From Ereboglobus luteus (GTDB taxonomy: Bacteria > Verrucomicrobiota > Verrucomicrobiia > Opitutales > Opitutaceae): a stretch of DNA of 64,000 nucleotides. Positions within the stretch are counted from its first letter, which is position 1. Every line of letters starts with the position of its first letter. Made by a program: the position numbers and the translations under genes. Positions 50,397 to 59,415 of this stretch are shown here, in pieces. The notes under the pieces were generated by a model that was not told where the DNA came from, did not search any database, and worked only from the letters and a program-made list of their open reading frames with translations. Location of the stretch: the NCBI RefSeq assembly GCF_003096195.1, contig NZ_CP023004.1, forward strand, positions 2,770,501 through 2,834,500, in the 5' to 3' direction.

Positions 50397-53300
50397 ATGA
50401 ACACTAAAAAATACCTCCGGCTTGGGCTCGTCCTCGTATCGGGCCTGGTTATCATTCCCCATGCTCTTGTTGCGCAAGCGGTCGCACCCGTGCCCGCGGC
50501 ACAATCACAGGCGCCTGTGAACGTCACCGCTGCTGAGCGCGTGTCGGCGGGCGATGAAGTTGTCGAGTTGAGTCCGTTCGTTGTGCAGGGAGAGCGGGAC
50601 ACCGGGTATGCCGCCACCGACTCGCTGGCCGGCACGCGGTTTCGCACTCCGCTCAAGGACATTGCCGCGTCAATCAGTGTCGTGACCAAGGATTTGATGG
50701 ACGATCTCGGCGCCAACACACTTGAGGATTTGCTCATATACACACCCGGCACCGAGGTCATGGGCATTGGCGGAAACTATTCCGGTTCCTACAGCAAGTC
50801 GGACGGCTCGCAGAACTTCGAGGATCAGCGCGACTCCGCAACGACCACCACCCGCGTGCGCGGTCTCGCCGCGGCGGACCAGACGCGCAATTTTTTCCTC
50901 AGTCCATACATACCGATGGACGGTTACAACACCCAGAGTGTCACGGTGAATCGCGGCGCCAACGCCATCCTCTTCGGATTTGGCAGCCCGGCGGGCATCA
51001 TAGAAAACTCGTTGATCGCGCCGATGTTTAAAAACCGCGGCAACGCGCGCTTTTCCTTTGGCAGCTACGACACCTACCGGCTTTCACTCGACGTCGAGCG
51101 CGTGTTGGTAAAAGACAAGCTCTCCGTCCGCGTGGCCATGCTCGACGACAACCGCCGTTACGAGCAGGAGTTCTCATTCCGCGACCAGGAGCGGTATTAC
51201 GGCGCCGTCACTTACAAGCCGTTCAAATACACATCACTCCGCGTCAACGCCGAGCACGGCCACATCGACCAGCGCATGCCGCGACTCGACCCGCCGCTCG
51301 ACAGCCTGACCACTTGGTGGGATTTTGATCAGCCCACCCGAACAAACGATTTCACCGCCAAGAAAACCCTGGATCCCGCGCGCGGTGTGGAGACGGCCTA
51401 TCAACGCGCCAACAACCTGGACGGCATGGCGGGCAACTGGAGCAGCAACCCCGCGCTGGTTTATTTTTCGGCGGATGACGCGGTGCATTCGGATTCCTAT
51501 ATCGGCTATGTCAATGTGCCCGCGGATTATATCGGCCTTAACAACGGCATCGGAACCTACCGTTTTCTGGCGCCGCGCAGTTCGCGCGAAATCGCGCAAA
51601 ATGTCGCGCCCGTGGATCCGCTGGCCAACTTCACCGTGGCCAAGCAGATCACCGACCGTTCCATCTTTGACTACCGCACCTACATGATCGACGGTCCGAA
51701 CAGCGGGCTGTGGATCGATTTTGACTCGGCGAACATCGCGGTCGAGCAGTTGTTCCGCGCCGGTCCCGGCGGCCGGGGCGGCGTCGAGGCGGTTTATGAT
51801 TACCAGCACAGCACCTCGTCGATGCATCGCACGCTGAATGGCTATCGCGGAAACAACATATTCGTCGATGTAAACACAGTGACCATAGACGGGCGGCCCA
51901 ACCCGAATTTCGGACGGCCATTCCTCTCCTCCAGCGGCATGTATAATCACATCGACAACAAGCTGAAGACCTGGCGCGGCACGGCGTTTTTCCAGTATGA
52001 TTTTAATGAGCACGGAAACAACTTCCTCCTCAAGCTCCTCGGCGTTCAGAGTTTCAACCTCATGGGCTCGCGTTACAAGCGCGTGCAAAACCTTCGCTCT
52101 GGATATAATGCGGTGGTGGATCCCGCCTTCTCTGTCGGAACCGCGAACAACAACTCACTGGGCACTTACCGCAAGATAACCAACATCGTGTATCTCGGGC
52201 CCTCGCTTTACGGCGCGGACAGCGCGGCGGGCGCAAACCTGCCGGGCGTGCGTTCCACGATGGTGTTTCCCTCGTCGGTGGATGTCAGAACACTGAACCC
52301 CACGACGGGTTATGTTTGGGGCAAGCAGACCGTCCCCGTTTACACTTACGAGGACGATTACGCTTACACCACCAACACACGGCAGCGCGACATCAGCAAG
52401 GTCGAGTCCGTCGCCTTTGTCTGGCAGGGCAACTGGATGGACAACATGCTCGTCTCCACGCTCGGCTGGAGAAAAGACACGGACCGGACGCAAAAAGGCC
52501 CGGGCACCGGCAAGAGCATACCCGCTGATCCCATCACCAAAACGGTGAGCCTGAGCGTTCCCATGCCCATGGGTGATGTCATGGAGACCGAGGCGGACAC
52601 ATTCAGCTACGGCCTCGCGTTGCACGTGCCGCCGCGGTGGTTCGCGCGCATTCCAAGCAAGCCCACGCTTTCGCTGTATTATAACAAGTCGGAAAACTTC
52701 GACGTGGGCGCCGGCATGCGTGTCGATATTCTCGGCGATCGCATCTCGCCCCAGCAGGGCAAGACCAAGGAATACGGCTTCCGTGTTTCAGCGTTCGACA
52801 ACCGTTTCAGCCTTCGGGCGACCTGGTATGAGACCACCCAAAACAACATGACCGACACGCGGGTGCAGGTGACGCTGAACCGTGTTTATGACTTGGAAAT
52901 GCAGCTCATGGAAAACATGCCCAAGGCGCAACTTGATGCCGCCGGTTATGTAGGCTATGACAGCTCCGACGCCTCCAATCTCTTTCTCCGGTATCTCGCC
53001 AATTACCAATGGCGCGAATACAGTGTCAGGGACGACGGCACGCGCGACATCTCCGGTCCCGTCACCCCGTCGGGAATCGCGGCCACCACCCGTTCCGTTT
53101 CCAAGGGCGTGGAAATCGAGGCCGTGTTCAACCCCACCAAAAACTGGCGCATCATGTTTAACGCGGCCCGGCAAAAGGCCACGCGCGGCGAAACCAGCGC
53201 GTTGCTCGACGCGCTCATCTCCGACCGGCTTCCCCAGTGGCAGAATCCTGCGATATGGGAATTTGACCTCTCAACCGTGCAGCGTGTTGACCGTTATGTG

Positions 53301-53789
53301 ACCCAATATATCACCGGCCCGATGACCACGGCCAAGCTCTCCAATGGCGAGTGGACGCCCGAGCTGCGCGAGTGGCGCGTGAATGTTGTCACCAATTACA
53401 ACTTTGACCGCGAATCGTTCCTCAAGGGGTGGGGCATTGGCGGCGCCATGCGCTGGCAGGACAAGGTTGGCATCGGTTATCCTGTCATAGAGAATCCCGA
53501 CTGGAAGACCGGCATGGCTGCCGCGGACAAGATGATCACCGATGTGAAAAACCCGTTCATGGGACCGTCGCTTACAACATTCGACGCCTGGTTGAGCTAC
53601 CGGAGAAAAATCTGGAAAGGCATCGAATGGAAAATACAGCTCAACATAAGGAATCTCTTTAACAAAAACCTGTTCATCCCCGTGAAAGCGAACCCCGTGA
53701 CATTGAATGACATCAATACCTACGAGGTCGCGGCCTATCGCATCGGCGCCGAGCGGACGTATGAAATCACATCGACGTTCTCCTTCTGA
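50397..53789 (+). CDS. TonB-dependent outer-membrane receptor
   Basis: A 1130-residue outer-membrane transporter between the second and third GH106 genes. The signal peptide is MNTKKYLRLGLVLVSGLVIIPHALVAQ. The mature N terminus has the VVELSPFVVQGERDTGYAATDSLAGTRFRTPLKDIAASISVVTKDLMDDLGANTLEDLL plug stretch, then RGANAILFGFGSPAGIIEN. The long barrel ends in TSTFSF, the usual aromatic C terminus. No SusD partner is visible, as in other Verrucomicrobia. It probably imports the oligosaccharides produced by the surrounding GH106 enzymes. The ATG at 50397 is preferred because the signal peptide begins there; longer in-frame starts reach into the regulatory block. Confidence 0.93.
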   Translation: MNTKKYLRLGLVLVSGLVIIPHALVAQAVAPVPAAQSQAPVNVTAAERVSAGDEVVELSPFVVQGERDTGYAATDSLAGTRFRTPLKDIAASISVVTKDLMDDLGANTLEDLLIYTPGTEVMGIGGNYSGSYSKSDGSQNFEDQRDSATTTTRVRGLAAADQTRNFFLSPYIPMDGYNTQSVTVNRGANAILFGFGSPAGIIENSLIAPMFKNRGNARFSFGSYDTYRLSLDVERVLVKDKLSVRVAMLDDNRRYEQEFSFRDQERYYGAVTYKPFKYTSLRVNAEHGHIDQRMPRLDPPLDSLTTWWDFDQPTRTNDFTAKKTLDPARGVETAYQRANNLDGMAGNWSSNPALVYFSADDAVHSDSYIGYVNVPADYIGLNNGIGTYRFLAPRSSREIAQNVAPVDPLANFTVAKQITDRSIFDYRTYMIDGPNSGLWIDFDSANIAVEQLFRAGPGGRGGVEAVYDYQHSTSSMHRTLNGYRGNNIFVDVNTVTIDGRPNPNFGRPFLSSSGMYNHIDNKLKTWRGTAFFQYDFNEHGNNFLLKLLGVQSFNLMGSRYKRVQNLRSGYNAVVDPAFSVGTANNNSLGTYRKITNIVYLGPSLYGADSAAGANLPGVRSTMVFPSSVDVRTLNPTTGYVWGKQTVPVYTYEDDYAYTTNTRQRDISKVESVAFVWQGNWMDNMLVSTLGWRKDTDRTQKGPGTGKSIPADPITKTVSLSVPMPMGDVMETEADTFSYGLALHVPPRWFARIPSKPTLSLYYNKSENFDVGAGMRVDILGDRISPQQGKTKEYGFRVSAFDNRFSLRATWYETTQNNMTDTRVQVTLNRVYDLEMQLMENMPKAQLDAAGYVGYDSSDASNLFLRYLANYQWREYSVRDDGTRDISGPVTPSGIAATTRSVSKGVEIEAVFNPTKNWRIMFNAARQKATRGETSALLDALISDRLPQWQNPAIWEFDLSTVQRVDRYVTQYITGPMTTAKLSNGEWTPELREWRVNVVTNYNFDRESFLKGWGIGGAMRWQDKVGIGYPVIENPDWKTGMAAADKMITDVKNPFMGPSLTTFDAWLSYRRKIWKGIEWKIQLNIRNLFNKNLFIPVKANPVTLNDINTYEVAAYRIGAERTYEITSTFSF

Positions 53790-53819
53790 GCAACGCGCTT
53801 AAGGTAACGAATCGGTTTT

Positions 53820-53932
53820 CCAGGCAAATGCGGAAAACACAGGAGACTCGATTGGTGCAAGACGTTGCAAGCAACGCCTTGCACCAGCGTCTTTCCTGTG
53901 ATGAAAAATTGCCCGGTATTGAGGCACTTTGA
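53820..53932. repeat. long imperfect hairpin downstream of the TonB receptor
   Basis: Core arms TGGTGCAAGACGTTGC at 53853-53868 and GCAACGCCTTGCACCA at 53871-53886 match at 15 of 16. Outer stretches (CAGGCAAATGC and ACACAGGAGACT on the left, AGTCTTTCCTGTG-like and TTGCCCGG on the right) extend the complementarity to about 45 bp. It may end the receptor transcript or control read-through to the third GH106 gene. Confidence 0.7.
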
Positions 53933-53986
53933 GTAAGCGATTCGAGCAAGCGGATGGGGATGCATGCGGAATAAACACCAGCGCTT

Positions 53987-54008
53987 CCCCCCCCCCCCCC
54001 CCCCCCCC
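53987..54008. repeat. C22 homopolymer upstream of the third GH106 gene
   Basis: Twenty-two consecutive C, 64 bp before the GH106 start at 54072. This is the longest homopolymer in the window by far, in the leader region of a secreted enzyme gene. Slippage could change promoter spacing or leader structure. An assembly artefact is also possible. Confidence 0.9.
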
Positions 54009-54071
54009 ATAAGTTTTTCCCGGCGCAACCCGGATCTCCATGCAGTGAAACCAAGCAATGTATTCCATGCC

Positions 54072-57000
54072 ATGAAATCAGCCACCATCCTCCTTGTCCT
54101 CTGTGTGTTTGCCGCGACTTTGGTTCGCGCGGCGGCTCCCGCGACTTCAACGCTTGAGCGCGATTTTGTCGCGCCGCCCGATGACGCGCGGCCCTGGGTT
54201 TATTGGTTCTGGTCGGATGGAAACATCACGCGCGAGGGCATCACCGCCGACTTGGAGGCGATGAAGCGCGCGGGTGTCGGCGGCGTGATCATCATGGAGG
54301 TCGATCAGGGTGTGCCCAAGGGGCCGGTGCGGATCGTGACGGCGGAGTGGCGCGAGATGTTTGTCTTCGCCACAAGCGAGATGCAGCGGCTTGGCCTGAA
54401 GCTCATCATGAACAACGATCCCGGCTGGACCGGCTCGGGCGGCCCTTGGAACAAGCCGGAGGACTCCATGCAAAAGGTCGTGTGGACGGAGCGGCGCGTG
54501 TCGGGGCCGGCCAAGTTCGACGCCGTGCTGAAACAGCCGCAAACCAACGAGGATTTTTATCGCGACATCGCCGTGCTGGCGTTTCCAACGCCGGAGGCGG
54601 AGATGCGCGTGATGCGCGACGCCAAGCCGGTCATCACGACAAACGCGACAACGCCGGCCGCCGAAAATCTTTCCCTTCTCATCGACGGCGACCAGGGCAC
54701 GGGCGTGCTTCTGGCGCGGCCGCAAAACAGGAGCGAATCGCCGAGCGTGCAGTTCGAGTTCGCCGAGCCCTACGAGGCCTGCCTGCTCGATGTCGCGCTT
54801 GTGTTCGGCGAGCGCGCCGGGGCGAAGGGCCGCGTTTTGTGCGAGTTGCAGGCGTCCGACGACGGGCGCGTGTTTCGCGAGATTGCGCGCATGCAGGCCA
54901 ATTCCACGAAGGCGTTCGCACCGGTGAAGGCGCGGTTTTTCCGCGTGGTGCTGGGCGGCAACGAGGCTTCGCTGGACGGCTTGCGCGTAAACGAGATCAC
55001 GCTGGCGTCGGTTTTTCGCATCGAGGATTACGAGCGCAAGTCCGGCTTGGGGCTCGCCGCGTCGCCGGAGGCCGCCGCGGACGCGAGCGCGGGCATGACT
55101 GTATCCAAAAACCAAATACTCGACCTCACGGAAAAGATGCGTGACGGGCGGTTGCGGTGGGACGCTCCGGCGGGCGAGTGGACCGTCATGCGTTTCGGCC
55201 ACACATCGACGGGCAAGAAAAATTATCCCGCGCCCTCCGACGCGCGCGGGCTGGAGGTTGACAAGCTCAGCGCCGATGCGCTCGACCGGCATTTCGACGG
55301 ATTCTTGGGCAGGCTCATCAATGAGTCCGAGGCGGCGGGTGTGAACGCGGGCACGTTCACCGGCTTTCATGTCGATAGCTGGGAGGTCGGCTACCAGAAC
55401 TGGACGGGGCGTTTTCGCGGCGAGTTCACGCGGCTGCGCGGCTACGATCCGCTGCCGTGGATGCCCGTCCTCACGGGGCGCGTGATCGGCGACGCGGGCG
55501 TGAGCGAGCGGTTTTTGTGGGATGTGCGCCGCACGATTTCGGACATGTTGAACGAAAACTACGCGGGGCGCATGACCGCCCTCGCGCGCAAGCACGGGAG
55601 GATTTTTTCGCTCGAGGGTTATCGCAACGGGCCTTTCGACCCGCTGACTTACACCGGGCGCGCGGATTTGCCGATCGGCGAATTCTGGATCAATCCCGAT
55701 CCGGAAAACCTGCATCCGAGTGTGAAGACGATGGCGTCCGCCGGTCACATTTACGGGCGAAACATCATCGCGGCGGAGGCGTTCACGGCGACGGATTTGC
55801 AGAGCAAGCATCGCGTGCATCCCTACGTGGCGAAGGCGGTCGGCGACGCGGCGTTTTGCGCGGGCATCAATCATTTTATCGTGCACCGTTATTCGTTGCA
55901 GCCGTGGACGGACGAGCGCGCCAAGCCCGGCATGACGATGGGGCCGTGGGGCTGGGAATACGAGCGCACGGCGACGTGGTGGGAGCAGAGCCGCCCGTGG
56001 CACGAATACCTGGCGCGTTGCCAGCACATGTTGCGGCAGGGCAGGTTTGTCGCGGACATTTGTTATTTGCAGGACGAGGAGGGCATTAAAAATCCGCCGC
56101 TTCGCAAGGAGGTGCAACCGGCGCCGCCGAAGGGTTACGATTACGACCTGTGCTCCGGCGAGGTCGTGCTCACGCGCATGTCGGTGAAGGACGGCCGCCT
56201 CGTGCTGCCCGACGGCGTGAGCTACCGCGTGCTCGTGATGCCGCGGCAACGCCTGATGTCGCCCGAGCTTCTGCGCAAAATTCGCGACCTCGTGCGCGAC
56301 GGCGCGACGGTGCTCGGCGAACCGCCGCTGCGCTCGCCGAGTCTCGCCAACTACCCGGCGTGCGACGACGAGGTGCGCAAGCTCGCCGCCGAGTTGTGGG
56401 GAAATTGCGACGGCGTGCGCGTCAAGGAACGAGCGTTCGGCAAGGGCCGCATCATTCGCGGACGGCCGCTCGCGGAGGTGCTGGCGAAGGCGGGCGACGC
56501 GCCGGATTTCGTTTTCCAATCCGCCCGCGCCACCGGCGAAAACTCGGCGGGGCAAGCCGGGCCGCGCGTGCATTTTATTCACCGCGAGACGGCGGCGGAG
56601 GACATCTATTTCGTGGCAAACCTGGAGGCCGCGCCCGCCGACATCCGCGCGGTGTTTCGCATGAAGAACCGCAAGCCCCAGCTCTGGCGCCCCGAGCAGG
56701 GCGTGATTGAGGACGCGCCTGTTTATGAAACCGCCGGCGCGCGCACGAGCGTGCCGCTCAGGCTGGAGGCGCGCGAGTCGGTGTTTGTTGTTTTTCCAAA
56801 AGACCAGCCGGCGGACTCGAGGCGAATCACCGCGGTGTCCCGCGGGCAGGATGTCTTGATTGACACCGGCGTGCGGAAGGATTCCGGCACCTCCGCCGGC
56901 GCCGCCTCGAAGGGCGTCGGCGGCGATTTCAGTTACGCCGTATGGGTGAACCCCGCCGCCAACATGACCGTGCCGGTCGAGGATTTCGCGGGCACCTCGT

Positions 57001-58166
57001 CGCTGAACGTGACGCGCAACGACTTGCTCTACGCGCCGCAGGGCGTGGAGTTTTACCAGGACCCAACCGCCGCGGGCACCGGCCTGGCCATCGGCAAAAA
57101 CGTCGTCTGCGTGATCGAGCACAGCTCGTTTCATTTTGTGGCGACGCTCGTCTATGAAATTTCGCTGAACAACTGGACGCATGTGGCGGTTGTCTATAAA
57201 AACGGACGCCCCAATTTATACATAAACGGTAGCCACGCGCACACGGGTTTGCGCTCGCTGTTCAACCCGCGCGGCGCGACCAACGTGCCCGCGGATGCGC
57301 GCGCCGCGGCATTCAGAGGGGAGCATTCGCCGTTGCGGTTGTTCGACCGCGCGCTGAGCGAGGCGGAGATTCGCGAGCTGATGCGCTCGACACCGAAGGA
57401 ACCCGCCTCGGCCGTGGCGAAGTTTGTCCCCAAAACAACATCCGCAAGCGAACCTTCGCCGCTGTTGAGTGTTTCGATGGAAAAGGACTGCCCCGTCGTG
57501 TGGACCAGTGAGCCGGGCCGCTACAAAATTAAGCGCGCGAAAGGACGCGCCATCGAAGTCGACACCGGACCGATGCCGGCCGCACAGGAAATCGCCGGCC
57601 CGTGGCAGTTGCGCTTCCCGGAAGGATTGGGCGCGCCGCCCGCGGTGGAGCTGCCCGCGCTCATGTCGTTGAGCGAACACAAAACGCCCGGCGTGAAATA
57701 TTTCTCGGGCACGGCCGCCTACACAAAAACCTTCACCCTCGCTGCCGGAATGCGCGCCGAGGGCCGCCGCCTCTGGCTGGACTTGGGCGACGTGCAGGCG
57801 ATTGCGCAAGTGAAGCTCAACGGGCGCGACCTCGGCACGCTCTGGAAGCCGCCCTTCCGCGTCGATATTACCGACGCGTTGCGCGATGGCGACAACACGC
57901 TCGAAATCGCGGTCACCAACACCTGGGTAAATCGTCTGGTCGGCGACGAGCAACTGCCCGCCGACCGCGAATGGGTGCGCGTGCCTCGCCGGCGCGGTTA
58001 CGGCCTGAAGGCGTATCCCGACTGGTTCCTGCGCGGCGAATCCAGCCCGACGGGCCGCGTCACCTTCGCGACGTGGAAGCATTACGACAAAAACTCCCCG
58101 CTCCCGCCCTCCGGACTGCTCGGCCCCGTCGCCATTCGCCCGCTCGCGAAGCTCAAGTGCGAGTGA
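54072..58166 (+). CDS. GH106-type glycoside hydrolase with an inserted LamG-like domain, third copy
   Basis: A 1364-residue secreted enzyme, larger than its two sisters. Signal peptide MKSATILLVLCVFAATLVRAA; then PWVYWFWSDGNITREGITADLEAMKRAGVGGVIIME, LKLIMNNDPGWTGSGGPWNKPE, and the FHVDSWEVGYQNWTGRFRGEFTRLRGYDPLPW and IFSLEGYRNGPFD stretches of the catalytic region. It is a more distant GH106-like protein. A laminin G-like lectin fold follows at about residues 951-1109 (SYAVWVNPAAN... NWTHVAVVYKNGRPNLYINGSHAHTG... RLFDRALSEAEIRELM), probably binding glycans. A GH2-like jelly roll ends the protein (from about 1176). The start at 54072 gives the signal peptide; an upstream in-frame ATG at 53964 would translate the C22 tract. 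Confidence 0.87.
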   Translation: MKSATILLVLCVFAATLVRAAAPATSTLERDFVAPPDDARPWVYWFWSDGNITREGITADLEAMKRAGVGGVIIMEVDQGVPKGPVRIVTAEWREMFVFATSEMQRLGLKLIMNNDPGWTGSGGPWNKPEDSMQKVVWTERRVSGPAKFDAVLKQPQTNEDFYRDIAVLAFPTPEAEMRVMRDAKPVITTNATTPAAENLSLLIDGDQGTGVLLARPQNRSESPSVQFEFAEPYEACLLDVALVFGERAGAKGRVLCELQASDDGRVFREIARMQANSTKAFAPVKARFFRVVLGGNEASLDGLRVNEITLASVFRIEDYERKSGLGLAASPEAAADASAGMTVSKNQILDLTEKMRDGRLRWDAPAGEWTVMRFGHTSTGKKNYPAPSDARGLEVDKLSADALDRHFDGFLGRLINESEAAGVNAGTFTGFHVDSWEVGYQNWTGRFRGEFTRLRGYDPLPWMPVLTGRVIGDAGVSERFLWDVRRTISDMLNENYAGRMTALARKHGRIFSLEGYRNGPFDPLTYTGRADLPIGEFWINPDPENLHPSVKTMASAGHIYGRNIIAAEAFTATDLQSKHRVHPYVAKAVGDAAFCAGINHFIVHRYSLQPWTDERAKPGMTMGPWGWEYERTATWWEQSRPWHEYLARCQHMLRQGRFVADICYLQDEEGIKNPPLRKEVQPAPPKGYDYDLCSGEVVLTRMSVKDGRLVLPDGVSYRVLVMPRQRLMSPELLRKIRDLVRDGATVLGEPPLRSPSLANYPACDDEVRKLAAELWGNCDGVRVKERAFGKGRIIRGRPLAEVLAKAGDAPDFVFQSARATGENSAGQAGPRVHFIHRETAAEDIYFVANLEAAPADIRAVFRMKNRKPQLWRPEQGVIEDAPVYETAGARTSVPLRLEARESVFVVFPKDQPADSRRITAVSRGQDVLIDTGVRKDSGTSAGAASKGVGGDFSYAVWVNPAANMTVPVEDFAGTSSLNVTRNDLLYAPQGVEFYQDPTAAGTGLAIGKNVVCVIEHSSFHFVATLVYEISLNNWTHVAVVYKNGRPNLYINGSHAHTGLRSLFNPRGATNVPADARAAAFRGEHSPLRLFDRALSEAEIRELMRSTPKEPASAVAKFVPKTTSASEPSPLLSVSMEKDCPVVWTSEPGRYKIKRAKGRAIEVDTGPMPAAQEIAGPWQLRFPEGLGAPPAVELPALMSLSEHKTPGVKYFSGTAAYTKTFTLAAGMRAEGRRLWLDLGDVQAIAQVKLNGRDLGTLWKPPFRVDITDALRDGDNTLEIAVTNTWVNRLVGDEQLPADREWVRVPRRRGYGLKAYPDWFLRGESSPTGRVTFATWKHYDKNSPLPPSGLLGPVAIRPLAKLKCE

Positions 58167-58206
58167 GGATTTTTACCGCGAGTAGGGATTGTCCCTGAAC
58201 AAGAAA

Positions 58207-58295
58207 TAACCACGGAGATGCACAGAGATGGAGTAAAAAAATCATTGGCGATTCTTCACGAATTTCTCCGTGTTCCTCAGTGTCCTCCGTGGTTA
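58207..58295. repeat. palindromic element, CCACGGAG type
   Basis: The left arm at 58207-58233 has CCACGGAGATGCACAGAG units. The right arm at 58263-58295 has complementary CTCCGTGTTCCTCAGTG and CTCCGTGGTTA units. The spacer is about 29 bp. It lies between the third GH106 gene and the UroD-like gene. Confidence 0.8.
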
Positions 58296-58332
58296 AAAAC
58301 CGGAACCCCTTAATTCATGATACCCCCTAAAC

Positions 58333-59373
58333 ATGCTCAATATTCCCATGACACCTGTAAATCCGACAAAACCCGCAATGAACCATGTTGAGCGCTTTCG
58401 CGCGGTCATGCGTTTCCAGCCCGTGGATCGCATGCCCCGTTGGGAATGGGCGATGTGGTGGGACAAAACCATTGAGCGCTGGCATGGCGAGGGTTTGCCC
58501 GCCGGCCTGAATGATGTGTTCGATATCTCATGCCATTTCGGGCTCGATCCCTATAAACAATTTTGGTTCAGCACGACCGAGTCCACAATCGAGGCGGTGC
58601 AGCACCATGTGGAGGGAGTCGTTGCCGGAATGGATGATTATCTTGCGCTGCGCCCGAAGATTTATCCGAGGCACGAGGAGGCCATCGCCGGCATGGCCCC
58701 GTGGGCGTTGCGGCAGAAGGACGGCAAACTGGTGGTGTGGATTACGCTCGAGGGATTTTTCTGGTTTACGCGCACGCTCATGGGATTCGAGCAGTTCATG
58801 TATGCCTACATCGACCAGCCGGAACTGGTGCACAAAATCAGCGAGGATTTGCTTGCATACAATCTCGATCTGCTCGAACGAATCTCGCGCGTTTGCGTGC
58901 CCGTGTTCCTGACCATCGCCGAGGACATGTCCTATAACAACGGCCCCATGATTTCGCGCGCGATATTCGACGAGTTCATGGCCCCCTATTATCGCCGACT
59001 GATGGAGCGCGTGAAGGAACTCGACGCATTCGCCATCGTGGACACCGACGGCGATGTCACAAAACTCGTCCCGTGGCTGCAATCGGTCGGCGTGGACGGC
59101 GTGCTGCCGTTGGAATACCAGGCCGGTGTCGATGGGTTGGCGCTGCGCGAGGCTTATCCCGATTTATTGATGATTGGTCATTACAACAAACTCGTCATGA
59201 ACCAGGGCGAGGCGGCGATGAGGCGCGAATTCGAGCGCCTGCTGCCCCTCATGCGCCGAGGCGGTTTCATTCCGAGCGTGGACCACCAGACTCCGCCCGG
59301 AGTTTCCCTGCAAGAATACCATCTATACCTGCGCCTGCTGCAGGAATACACACAGCCCGACTTGCAGGGGTAA
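58333..59373 (+). CDS. uroporphyrinogen decarboxylase-like (UroD superfamily) protein
   Basis: A 346-residue TIM-barrel protein of the UroD/MtaA-like superfamily. Visible features are HVERFRAVMRFQPVDRMPRWEW, FMYAYIDQPELVHKISEDLLAYNLDLLERI and the C-terminal LVMNQGEAAMRREFERLLPLMRRGGFIPSVDHQTPPGVSLQEYHLYLRLLQEY. Proteins of this kind are common beside glycan-use genes in Verrucomicrobia and are unlikely to be heme-pathway enzymes; some UroD-like proteins are methyltransferases. It directly follows the third GH106 gene. ATGs at 58333, 58348 and 58378 are all possible starts. The substrate is unknown. Confidence 0.82.
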   Translation: MLNIPMTPVNPTKPAMNHVERFRAVMRFQPVDRMPRWEWAMWWDKTIERWHGEGLPAGLNDVFDISCHFGLDPYKQFWFSTTESTIEAVQHHVEGVVAGMDDYLALRPKIYPRHEEAIAGMAPWALRQKDGKLVVWITLEGFFWFTRTLMGFEQFMYAYIDQPELVHKISEDLLAYNLDLLERISRVCVPVFLTIAEDMSYNNGPMISRAIFDEFMAPYYRRLMERVKELDAFAIVDTDGDVTKLVPWLQSVGVDGVLPLEYQAGVDGLALREAYPDLLMIGHYNKLVMNQGEAAMRREFERLLPLMRRGGFIPSVDHQTPPGVSLQEYHLYLRLLQEYTQPDLQG

Positions 59374-59415
59374 TTTTGCAGTTATTGACTAATTTCTTCG
59401 TCGCGCGAGTCACAC

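Noticed and set aside
58333-59373. Heme-pathway UroD (hemE)
   Set aside because: It sits in a glycan locus away from heme genes and resembles the broader UroD-like superfamily; I do not see the usual hemE N-terminal signature.
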